The position numbers and the translations under genes were made by a program. Below, piece by piece: positions 1 to 11,900 of a stretch of DNA of 64,000 bases. This DNA is from Limanda limanda (Eukaryota > Chordata > Actinopteri > Pleuronectiformes > Pleuronectidae). Within the stretch, counting starts at the first letter, position 1, and every line of letters starts with the position of its first letter. The notes beneath the pieces were generated by a model. It did not search any database and was not told where the DNA came from. It saw only the letters and a list, made by a program, of their open reading frames with translations. The DNA is taken from positions 7,578,901 to 7,642,900 of the forward strand of contig NC_083642.1 in assembly GCF_963576545.1 (NCBI RefSeq), read 5' to 3'.

Positions 1-3000
1 TAATGTGCGGTTGTACCTTACAGACCAGGTTGCTTCCGGACACCTGAGTTTAGAGGAAAGACTCCGAAACAAAACAAGCTGTGAGATTATTGACCAGAGG
101 AAAGCCCCGGGGGACTTGTTGCTATTGTGTGCATTTGATTTAGTTTGCATAATGAAAATGTCAATACGTGTTTAAGGGCTTCCTAGTGAATGACTACAGT
201 GGCTGCTGGTTGGCGTTTATGTGTGTGTGTGTTTGTGTGTTTTTCTCCTCTTTACCAGAATTTTGTAACTTATTAATCATCCATAGTTGGAAAGTGTAGC
301 CTTGTAATCCTGTCAAAGGAGATTTGATCTGTAGGGACGACAGCTTTCTTCAGCAGATTTTCAGCCTGTGTTGATCATCATGTAGGAACGCCTTTGTGTT
401 ATTTCATTATTTTGTTCGGTATTCAGAACAATCATTGAATTTGACTTTCTCTGCTGCTGTTGGTGTGAGAGCAGGACGTTCGGCCTTATGTGCGCCACCA
501 CAGGTCATACAGATGAATAATCAGACCTAATGGCTGTCATTACCATGCTTTGAAGGCATGTTGTGTGTGTTTCCACTAGTTTGTTAGTGTTCTCGCTCTG
601 GAATGGCCCCGCGTGTCAAGACTTGTTGTGTTTTTGTAACCAGGCAGTTGTACAGCTCTGCTCTGCGGAATGTCTGCTTTCCCAGGAGGCTGCATCCCGG
701 CGGCTGCCATGGGATCGGCACTGACCCCTGCATGTTTAACACTGTCACCGCCCCAAACATTTGTTCTCTGGTGCTCCATTAACACCAAAATGAGCCGGGC
801 AGGGCTTCTCTGTCAAGAAGGAAGGTCATGCTATTATATAGAGCCACCGTGCAGTGTTGGTTACAATAGCTTGCAACAATAGTGTGTGGCGGAAATGGTT
901 TGTCCATATTGTGGCCTGTTGCATTGAGGTTTTGTTTACCTCAATGCGTCGGCCCCGTGACCTGCTTTGATCCCAGAGGTGTACAGGAAGTGGTCTAAAG
1001 CAACACTTCCTGGTCCAGGTCGTCCAAACGCAGGCAGCTGCTGCAGTCAGACCGGAGGTAAGACAAGTCCCTGGCAGGGAGGAAGCCTGCCCACTGAGGG
1101 GAACTTAACAGAGGAATGCACGGGGTTCTGGACAGACGCTCTGAGAGCTTAGCCAGATGAGGGCTCGTCTCCCAGATTCACAGCCGTGTCCTTTGTCCAG
1201 CTGACAAAGCGTAGAATGGCTGCTTTTCATATTCATAGGAGTCCCTAAAGACCATTATGTGCTTTTTTTTGTTTTACAAAGAAAATTGAGCTGTCATTCG
1301 GACCACCTATTAAGAGGAGCCTCATTCAGGCTAGTGTTTGCCATCACTATAGGCTGAATCAAGATGGGCTTTCTCAAACATTTCTGCGATGAAGATTTCC
1401 TTTTGAATCGAGGTTTCTGTATTATGGTTTCTTCTTTTTTCTGAATCCTAGGGAGGGAAGAGTTTCTATCAGTGCGAGGGCTCGGTTTGCATTTTAAGAG
1501 GCTCGGGCACAACTCCAGATCTTTCCGTCCCATTACATCCACCATTTCTGGCTCGTCCCTGGCAAACCCATGCTGTCAGACCGGTGTCAGCTGAGGAAAT
1601 ATCTGCTGCATAATAATGAGCACACACTGTCCCTATAAAAAAATAACAGAAACTCCTTGTAGCTTCTTTTCTAATGGGATCTGTGTGCATGTCAGTGTGA
1701 AGGTGCAGAGTGGGACTTGTGATGGTGTGTTGGCTGACGACCGGTTCACAGCAGAAATCTGTCACCCTGGGTCCTTTGCTGTACTACCCAGTAGCTATCA
1801 GAGTCCATGCCTGCTGTAAGTGCAGCCACAGTGTTAACAAGGCAGTTCCACTCACTTTTACAGAAATGGCCAGATCCTCGGATCCCCACTAGGTAGCTAA
1901 AAGCTAGCACGCAGCAGGCCTGGCAGTCACATTTCATCAGTTGTCGACCTCTGAACTGAGAGAAACTGTAGCCGGTTCAACGCAGGAGGGAGCGGTGGAA
2001 GCTGGGAAATCTAACACCACTCTGTTAGCATTCCTGGAGCATCTGAGTTTGGGATGCTCTACTCGGCACGTTGTGTTTACGGCCCTTGTTTGTGTAGTCT
2101 GAGAATCCAAGCACTTAGTAGCAGTGATGCATTCCACATATGTGTCTGTGTGGAGGGAGCATAAACCGACACATGTAGTGTCCATCTTTATTTTAACCTA
2201 ATGGTGTTGTGCTAAAGATAGTTTTCATCCAAGTGGGTCAGGGGATTCTTGATTAGTTTGCCGAGGTAGTGGTTGCCCTTGAGTCGTCTGAAGTAGAAAA
2301 TATATCTTGTAAGAAAACCAAGCAATGTTCCCAATTTTAACTATACTATAAAATTATTTTAACAGCCCTATTAATAGTCAAGTGCTTCACAATTAAGGCT
2401 CCCTCAGTTACCATATTTTTCTTGTTTCTCATAAAGGTTATTCTTTTTTGAAGTTCCCATCTCACTGGGCTTCCTGTATTGAAACGAAAAAGAAAGTTGC
2501 TCATGTAGGAGCAGGACAGAAGCACTCAGACCTATGTACAGACTCTTCTGTCTGCTTGTGTATGTGAACTCTATTTCACCCCAGTCGCTGAAATCCTTTA
2601 TAATAACAAATGGACAAAAAGATAAGGCTGCTGAGCTTGTGGTTTATCTACGTGTGTGGTGTCTGTTTTTTCTAACCAACTAATAGGAAGAAAGTACCAC
2701 ATTGACCCCAGACATCAGACCTCCATGTCCCGTGCAGAACCAGACACTTCAGTCTGTCTGGTTGGCGTCGTCTCCCTGCTCTCCCACTCTGCCTCTCCCA
2801 GCAGCCTTGTAGCCCACCTGCTGGGCCCGAGCCCACCTCCACTGCACCTCCAGACTTCAAACACATTGTGCTTGGAGCCAGAATAATGGCACTGCCCTCA
2901 GTCTGGACGCTAAGGAAACTACCCAGCCCAGAATCTTTTACTCTAAATTTCCCCTTTGCTCTGCTGTTTCTGCAAACCATATAAAAGAAGCAGGCTCTGG

Positions 3001-5237
3001 GCTGGATTAGCCTGAGCATGACTAAGCAGACTGGCGACAGACTGTGACCAGGAAATGGCTCTTTTCTTATATTAACACACACAGAAGTTGTTTTTTTTGT
3101 TTAGTAGTCACAAAAAAACAACAAATTTAAAAGTTAAATGATAAATTTGTGATCAAACAGAGAAATATGTCACTTTCAGTAGCTGTTTGTCAGACTTACT
3201 GAAAATCAGCTTGTCTTTTAAGCAAAATGCTCAGTGGATTCCTGTGTGACAAAATGAGATCTGTGAAGTGTCTTCTGCTGTGAATTCATGGGAAGTGGCA
3301 GCTTCTCTGCGACAGGATGAGATATAAAGGGTTTTCCTCGTTTTTTGTCATCCCATCTCATTCTTCCTTATCGCTTTTCTTCTTTTCTTCTACATTAATT
3401 CCACCTTTTCATCCTGCTATTATTTTTCTTTTCATGCCCATCAATTTGATTGTGCTGGAGCTCATTGGACCGCTCTCATCATAGACAGTGGGGGTGCGCA
3501 GTTTATTCACACCTCCTGCTGCAACACAGATGCTCATTACTGTGCGTTTCCAGGCAGCCGCAGCTCAATCAGGTTCTGTAAAGACTGAATTGGCAAATGA
3601 GCTCCCGCGACTTTGGCATAATTTCATTCAGTTTTGTTGCAAGATGTACTTGGAGCCGTTTCTGTACCTCCTAAATGTTCAGATGTTTCTGTAGCCATGT
3701 TGAAAGGTTTATAACATTCTTCCTTTTTGTATCATTGATGACATGTCCAAGCTACGTACCCACTTCTCAGCTCCAGCTCATCTCCAACCCTCAGAAGGAT
3801 AATATATATAGTAAAGCTGATGGATGGATGGTTGTAACTATAGATGATCAGAACAAAATGTAATTGTATGAATAATTACTTTCAAATTAAACTCAATTGT
3901 ACTTTGTGTTAATTGCTAAGTAGCTTCCTAACATGTGTAAATTAAGATAGTGAACATTGTAAACGTTATTCTTACTAAACGCATGCATGTTAGCATTGTC
4001 ATTGTGAAGATGTTAGCACTCAGAGGTTAGCATCCAGCTCAAAGCACTGGTTTTGTGCCACCCCAAAGAAAATAAACCAAAGCTTACAAATAGTCACAAA
4101 CTTGAACTTTTAAATAAAAGCAGTTTGAGGATGTTTATTTGGGTCTTGTGTCATAGATTTCAGATTTGTTGCAAGAGGTGTTTCTGCCTAACTCGTAACA
4201 CTGCTTCACGACTGTAGATGTGTCATCCTATTAATCTGTTCTGTCACAGCCTCTGTGACGAGCGTGTTCTGCTTCACTCCAGTTGTAGTTGAAACATGGC
4301 ATCTTGAGGGAGATGTAGCTCATTAAGTCATTGAGTGCAGTCTTCAGGAGGCCGGGAGGACTCTGGCAGGTACTTCACTCTCTCCCGCTGAGGAGCAGAT
4401 GCTCAGGTTGGCGGTTTGGCAGCAGGGCATCTGGTTTCGGCACCCGCCAGCCGTATGCATAATTAAGCCCAATTTCCCCTCATGGTGGCTGACATGCGCC
4501 AGTCACTGCTGGGCTCAGCGCCCTGGGCGAGAGTAATCCCCTGGCAGTGTGGTATCACTGCTAATAGGCTGCAGGACAAATCTGTTTATTTGACACCGGA
4601 TCCACACTCACCTGGGTTTTTATTTGCTGAAACTCACTGCTGGATTTTGCTTTGGATTCTCCCCGGAGCTCCACAAGCAAACAGGTTATCGTATATCCTG
4701 ACTTTTGATTCCACTGGAATTATCTTGGGTTTTGTGGCATATGGACTAAAAACAAACATTTACTCTGACTACCTGCTGTTGCTAAAATAGTCAACATGTT
4801 GAAGCCTGATGGAGATAAGGCACACAAATAGCTGCTCTGGAAGGCAGAGGGTCTATTGGTTCTGTTTAATCCTTTATATAATATCAAGAAAAGTAAGTAA
4901 ACATTTTAACCCTGTGTGCAGCCTGACACATCATTTCTAAATTTTTAAATTTGAAGATTTATTTTGACCTTTGACAATATATATAAAAAAGAAAACATTT
5001 GCATACAGGATCTCTTGTTTCCTATTTGATACAGAAGGTGTTAAAGGCATTTTATTGACAACAACAGTGTTTATTCTAGAGACATTTAATTTGGAACATT
5101 TACTTTGGTATCAAACATTCATTTCATCTGGTAACAACCAGTTTGTTGCGTCCTCTTCATATTTTACTCTCCCACAGTTTTGGAAACCCCAATAAAGACC
5201 ACATTTCATGCAGAAACTAGAATTCAGAATAGCACAT

Positions 5238-5476
5238 GTCTCCACCAAGGCCCAACAGTCCCTGTAAATTCAATACCTGAGTTTTTTCTGACAGCTTTAA
5301 AGAAAGTGATAAATCAATCCTGGATCTGCACAAAATCGTGAGGGGTTCTTCCCTGACCCGTATCGCATCCTTCCACCAAGTGGTAATCTGTCTGTTAATA
5401 TCTGTGTAACGCTGCTAACTAACAGACAGACATATTAACAAAAGAATTTGAAAACACAACCTCCTTGGCCGAGGTA
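5238..5476. mobile_element. Dispersed inverted-repeat element, copy 1
   Basis: It begins TCTCCACCAAGGCCCAACAG and ends CCTCCTTGGCCGAGGTAA, so its ends are inverted copies of an ACCTCCGCC-AGG core. The same ends and internal TGCACCAAATT-like blocks recur at 32925, 50009 and 51607. It is a non-autonomous family of unknown class. Confidence 0.55.
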
Positions 5477-8400
5477 AATACAGAAATGTTTCACAACTGC
5501 TCATCACTCTGAGGGAGAGGGAACTACATTATCAACTCAAATGTGATGGAAATGACAGATGCATCACCTAATTGAGTCCACAGTGAGTTGTTATTTGAGT
5601 CGGTGCTAAAAACAACTGCAGTGTTTTTTGTTTTGTGCTTGAGCTCCATGACATTTGAACTTCAGGAAAAGAAACCCAGTGGAGATTAATGTTTAAGCCT
5701 ACATATTTTGCAAATGACCGTCTGTTTAAAATAGCAGTATTCACAATGTGTGACTGACATTAGCAAACTAGTGCAGATAATGCATAAAAGAGGGAGAATG
5801 TTATTATCTTTCCTGCTCTCATACTGGCTGAACACAGCACAACGCACAATTACAGCCTCCCAGAATCTCTTTCAAACTTCAGCCTCATCCCGTTGATATT
5901 CCCTCAGGGAAATTAAGGATTAGCGCAGCTTTTCAAACAGGAATTCCTCCGTCAGTTCCCATGAATGTGCCCCCTCCCAAACTAAATCAACTCTGTTTTG
6001 CCCATTGCGCCGCTGCGGGCCTAAGCCCCGGCCCCCAGATAGGTTGGTTGTGAGCCGTAGTAAGAGGATGAAGTGGATTGTCGAGCACCACTCTGACTCA
6101 TGCCCTTGAGTGCCGTGCAGCCAAAATGCAGAGAGGACGTAACACTTTTTGACTGCACTTAAAGCTGTTGCTTCGGGGCCTTTAAAGCAAATTTAAATAG
6201 TATGACAGTAGAGAGGCAGACAGCTTCATTTCCTCTACACGGAGATAATTCTGATAGGATTAATTAGTACCCGGGTCCCTGATTAGAGCCGTAATATTCC
6301 CGGAAAACCACAGAGTTGCATGTTATTGGGGTTTGTGATGCGGTTGACCCCTGTTGAGGTTTCATTGGTCACTGGGCTGATGTGACAGTGATTGTTTGTG
6401 TTTCTGAGTGGCATTTGTGGAACTTCTGGCAATGTCACATCCATGTCATAACTGCTGAGACTGTCCAGTGTCAAACACAGAGTCAATTTAACCCTTTATT
6501 CTAGAGCTCTCTGATCTTGGGCATTTATCTTGTGATACATCTGCAGGTTCATCTTGCATGACTCAGCAATTGATGGTCAAAAATAACACAAGACGAGAAC
6601 GTAACATTAAATGTCCCGATTCTCACTTGCATGATATGACAATCACGGCAATAAAGTCACAGCCATGTTAATGATGTGCCCGACCCCATGGCATGCCTCC
6701 TTGCATTACTCGGATAATCATTACTGCCCCATGCCTGATTTTGTTGAATTCTAAAGTCGAAGTTGCTGCTGTTCGTGTTTATGTTAATTTGTGTATGTGG
6801 GGGTTTTTCCGCTGTAAGCCGTTACATAACTCCTTTATCTGGGACAGCCACGAAAGGTCTGTTTCTGTCTCCGCTTTCCACTTTGATGTGTTCGCCGACC
6901 ATGCACATGCAAGGGCTGCTGCACTCTTTACTACGAATTTGATTCCTGGTCCAGGGGAAGGGACGAGAGTGGAAGTGTGCCTCTACGACTCCTTCAAAGC
7001 CGACATTGATCCGAGCTCACGCATCTTCTAACTGAAACGCATCAATCCCCATCATGTCCGTCCACCACCTTCTCCCGGCTGTAGTGTTCCCTTTGAACTC
7101 ACCCTGCGTTTGATGTCTCACGTCTTCACGGCTGCCCGAGTCGGTTCAGACGTGAGCCAGAGGGGTCGGCCGTAAGAAATAAACGGCTTAGGTTATGACG
7201 AGGAGAGCGGTGCATCCCTGTGTGTCTGCGCTCCGTCAGGCCCATTGTTCCGCGGGCTGCGGAGCCCTCCGAGATACTTATTTAATGAGACAGCTCTGAC
7301 TGTGTAATTGCAGGCTGCTCTGAGAGCTATTATGGGAGATGTATTTTCGGGGAGGGGAGGCAAAATGGCCATTACTGCGACAAAACCGAGCGGCGCGTGT
7401 GTGTGGGACAATGTCACAGGAGTTGCACTGAAGCTGACGCGAGGAGGCCGAGCATGCCGCTGCCACACCTTCCACACCGATTACATCACGGATCAATTCC
7501 TCCTGTGTCTGTGAGCGTGTTCTACTGCCGGAGCTGTTGTTTCTTTCCCCAGCCGACAGCCTGTGATGCTGTTCCTCCTCTCAGCAGAGACCTCTCTTCC
7601 AAACACTTCATTCATAGAAGTTTTTTCTCGCTTGCATTAAAATTCAAGCCACTAATAATTAATGAATCTCTTCCCGCTGCCAAAACGGTCGCTCTCGTTG
7701 GTTTTTAAGACAGTTTTCTATAATGTATCAAAAGCTAAGTAAATAGTTTTTTAAAAATAGAGGAGAAATCTGTTCATGTTTGATTCTGTGTGAGGACCGA
7801 CTGCTTTTCAGACCCTGGTCTCAGAGATTTGGTTCACTAGTGTTGGGATTTCCACGTCACATGATTTATTTAGGATGTGTTAAGGTCTTTCAGAGAGCCT
7901 CACATCCCCGGCCTGGCACTCAGTCTCACCAGACATCCTTCAGCTTCTTAAATTACTCATTCCATCTCTCTTAACCCCCCCCTCCCCTTCCCTATCGCCT
8001 CACTCTTTTTCGTCCTCGCCACAATGCTGTTTGTGAATTAAAAGAAACAAGCCAATCTGAGTTGACAGCTCCAGTTCAGCTCAAGTGGATGAGAGTGCCG
8101 GGCTGATTCCGGGCCAGCTTTACACTTTACCCCTCCGCTGCTTGTTCTTGGCTCGGCCTCAGAGCTTTGTTTGTTGTTTCTGACGCTGCATGACAAAATG
8201 CCCATTCTCATTCAGTGCCGGGCTCAGAACGATCAGGCTTCGGGATGCATATCTGTTTACCAGATACCATTCGCTCACCCTAGCTGCCGCTCCCGGGTGT
8301 TTCTTTCCCTTCCTGGTTGTCTCAGTCGATGCTGCTGCAGCTGCTGGCCCCGGCCCCAGTGTTTTCTTGTTCCAGTCGTCTGGCAGCGGGTTGGGCTGCA

Positions 8401-8516
8401 TGATGTGAGCGAGCCGCTGAGATAGTGATCAGTCACACCCACGGGTAGAGACTTTACACAGGGCTAGGCAGTGTGTGTTTGGTCTGTGCGTGTGTGTTTG
8501 TCTGTGTTAAAAATGT

Positions 8517-8841
8517 GAGAGGCGGTGGACTAGTGGCAGAAACTTGGACTATGGGCAGAAAAGGTCTCTGGTTCGTCTCTGGTTCGACTCCACGGACAAA
8601 ACAACAAAAAGACGAAACTGCATTGATCTGTCCAAAAATCCAAGAGGATTCTCCCTACCCTGTCTAGTGCCCCTGAGCAAGGCACCTTACTCCCCCAACA
8701 TCTGCTCCCCGGGCGCCGTACATGGCTGCTCACTGCTCTGTGTGTCCTGCACCAGATGGGTTAACAGCAGAGGTTAAGTTTCCCTACAATTGCATGAGTG
8801 TGCTTGTGTGTTTGGGACAAATAAATGTATCTTAATCTTAA
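8517..8841 (+). mobile_element. tRNA-derived SINE, + orientation copy
   Basis: The head GAGAGGCGGTGGACTAGTGG resembles a tRNA A box. GGTTCGACTCC at 8581-8591 is a B box, preceded by a partial repeat of itself (GGTTCGTCTCT). The body has CCCCTGAGCAAGGCACCTTA and GGGCGCCGTACATGGCTGCT, widespread in fish SINEs, and the tail is AATGTATCTTAATCTTAATC. A second, inverted copy is at 46140-46473. Confidence 0.8.
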
Positions 8842-8887
8842 TCGTATCTTGAAAAGCTAAATAACAATCTCCTCCTCTCCTCCACAG

Positions 8888-8968
8888 CATCTGGAGAGGC
8901 CCCAATGTGAATTGTGTGGACAGCACTGGATACACCCCCCTCCACCACGCTGCCCTGAATGGACACAG
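8888..8968 (+). CDS. anks1a: anks1a exon (ankyrin): [20 protein letters not shown]
   Basis: The acceptor is cctccacag before 8888 and the donor is AG|gtagat. The exon enters in phase 1 and leaves in phase 2. It encodes the [11 protein letters not shown] core of an ankyrin repeat and is nearly identical to the second exon of vertebrate ANKS1A as remembered. The preceding split codon must come from exon 1, which is not in the window. Confidence 0.94.
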
Positions 8969-11900
8969 GTAGATGGGTGATACATTACTGTTGGGAATTG
9001 GGAGGAATGCCTGAGTTGCGGCTTCTCATTATGTATGTACATTAAATGAGCTCTGCCCTCACACACACTTGTCCCATGGGGACATTAAAGCTATTGATTT
9101 GACTGTCTCTTAAGGTTGTGTGTGTATTTATTAGTGTGGTTTAAACTCTGACCATTCTCTGACCCGAGTTGTTCCTCGATTGCTCCGCAGCGAGGTGGTG
9201 GAGGCGCTGCTACGAAACGAGGCCTTGACCAACATCGCCGACAACAAGGGTTGCTACCCGCTGCACCTGGCAGCGTGGAAGGGGGACGAGCACATCGTCA
9301 AGCTGCTCGTTCACCAGGGGCCGTCGCACCCCCGACTCAACGAGCAGGTCAGGCTCAGCGGTTTCTCTTCTGCTTTGTTTTTTGTGTGTGTTGTGTTTTC
9401 TGATTTGACTCAAGCAGTTCTAGTTTGGGATTTTCAAACACATTTATTTTGCTGATAATATCACAAGTTGTGAGATGCGGTCAGTGATTTGTTCCTCAGC
9501 TTTTTTAAGAGCCAGAGATCCGGTTCAGACCGGGTGTTCACATCCGTCCTGAGGGATCCGATCACAAAGGTGTCTGGTTCAGGCGTCGAGATCCGATCAC
9601 TCAGACCGGACGCGGAGGTGGTTTTAGATACACGTGGCCTCAACTTCTCAAATTGATATACATCTCTCTTTCAGATTCACTCTTTCAGCGACATCACTCA
9701 CACGCTAACACACAAACACAAACACAGTGACACATCTGTAAACTCAAACCATCAGCAAACCGAAATTTGAGTGTTTATTCCCAAATAGAGCAGGGAAGTG
9801 AGATCTGATCACAAGTGGTCACAGGAGACACTTCCAGGACCCGTGTTAATGTCAGGGGTGAACTTGCTGCTGTCCACTTGCGATCGCATCTCTCAGGACG
9901 GATGTGAACACCGGGTCTGAACCATAGACTGAATAGAGCCTGTGTGTCTGACACACGAGGACTTCTTCTTTTAAAGTCACAGACGTGTAAATTCAGCTTT
10001 TCAGCAGATTTGTCGACCTCTTGAAGTTTCATTATGACAGTTCTAAGGGTTCAGTCAGGAACTGAAGGAGGTGGATTTTAGTTTTTCTGGTAACGAGGAA
10101 GGAGCTGGTTTTAGCAACAAAATGCCCACTAAACAATTTTCGATGTTAAATTCTCCCTCAGCATGGCATGCTTTATATTAGAAACAGGAAGAGTGCATTG
10201 TGACTTTTACAGCTTTGACGCCATGTCAGTGTGATGAGTGCTTGTTTGCTCTAACTGTTTAACTCATGTGTTTGATTTTTAGTTGCTTCCAAACTCTCCA
10301 GCCGGAGAAATGACCCATGATGAGCATCAGAAATTTAATCTGAACCATAACAGGCCAATCTGATATTTATTTAACAAAAAAGTAGATTTAAAAAGTCTCA
10401 TTTTGTGTCATCTCTCACTGCCTGTTCATGACATCTGACTGTTCATTAACTCAAATCTGATTTTTAGTTGCACTCATTTGTGATCATCATTGGTTTTGTT
10501 CATCGCTTGTTTGAAAAGAAGCCATCAGCCTATCTTCTCTTTCTCCCTCCCAGAGCTCTGTAGACCATAAAGAGTTCAAACGCTGTGGGCCCTTTGACCC
10601 CTATATTAATGCCAAGGTGTGTACACAGTGCTGCCGAAACAACAATTTCCTTCCTGAAGTGCTCCTTCGCTTTACTGCTGTGTTGGCTTGATGTGCTTGG
10701 GTTCGGTCTGTTGCTGCTTGCTGCTGCTGCTCTGGAGATCTGGGGGAGGCTTTTAATTTCCCTGGCTATCAGTACATCTCTGTCCTCTGGCTCTCTACTC
10801 ATGTTCGCTTGTGATCTCCAAATTGTTGTGTTTGACATAAGTGACACTGCATTTACAGCATGCCCTCCACCGATGTTAATCTTCCCCTCACATGTTACAA
10901 TACTCTTGTTGCAGCCTTTTTTTTTGAGCAGGGTCAGGAATAAACTGGGCTTTGGATGGAAATGCCTTTTAGAGTTTTGGTTAATGCCTCCGTGTCCCCT
11001 CCGTGTCCCGGGAGGTGATTTGTGAGTTTCTGTGTGGGAGCTTTTCTCTTCGGGGTGAAGACTAAGTGAAAAGTGGTGTAATATACAGCCTCAGTCAGCA
11101 AAGTTGTTGGCTGCAGTAAGAGAAAGTATTGAATGATTCAAACCGCTCTATTAATTAAAGCTCCGACACCCATTACAGTATTAGAAAATCAACAGTGGAA
11201 GGTTGAAGTATAGCTTACAGGAAGTCTTCTATAAAACCTGATTAATTAACCTCTTATTAATTGAATTCAAAGAATAAACTATATAATTCCTTAAATAAAA
11301 AAAGAAGTTAAGGCTGAAGAGGAAAAATTGTGTGACGTGATAAGTTAATTTTTATTCCAATGTCGCAGTAGGTGGTCCAAAAAATCTGAGGATTAATTTG
11401 CTGAGGTTAGAGTTTGTCTTTCACATATGAAAAACACAGCAGGAGATTGTCCAGGTCAGGAAGCATCCACAACAACAGGAAAATGTCCTCTTCATTCAGA
11501 TGAGGGCTGGTGCGTGGGGGGGGGGCACGCTGCAGGACGGACATGACTTATAAATTATGTTGCGGAAATCACATTTTTCCGCAAACAGCACTTCAACACC
11601 AGAATCGGCCCTTATCACCAACAGAGAAATCTCTTGTCGTCGAATCTCGTTGTCTTTCAAAGTTCGACATTGAGAAATGTCAGGAGAATATTCTGAGCGC
11701 AAAGCAGGTTTGAAAGCAGCTTCACAGAAAGTCTTATATAAAACCTACCACCAGCTGCAGCAGCAACATTTAAAAGAGAAAATAAGTCATGATAATATAA
11801 GAACTATAAGATTGAAGAGGAAAAATTGTGTGAAGAAATAAAGTAAACTTCCTTCGTATAAGCGTCTCACCAGCAGAGGGGAAACCAAGGTTGAACCAAG

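Larger units (their letters stand above)
1..8887 (+). other. Intron 1 of anks1a (3' part), no coding sequence recognised
   Basis: No exon-like or homologous coding stretch was found before 8888, and nothing resembles ANKS1A exon 1, so the gene starts upstream of the window. The segment holds an inverted-repeat element (5238-5476), a SINE (8517-8841) and otherwise unique-looking AT-rich DNA. The part around 7190-7480 is more GC-rich and looks more constrained, but that is an impression only. Confidence 0.7.

Noticed and set aside
8517..8600. tRNA gene suspected from A- and B-box motifs
   Set aside because: The motifs belong to a SINE head; the cloverleaf is not maintained and the full SINE body follows.
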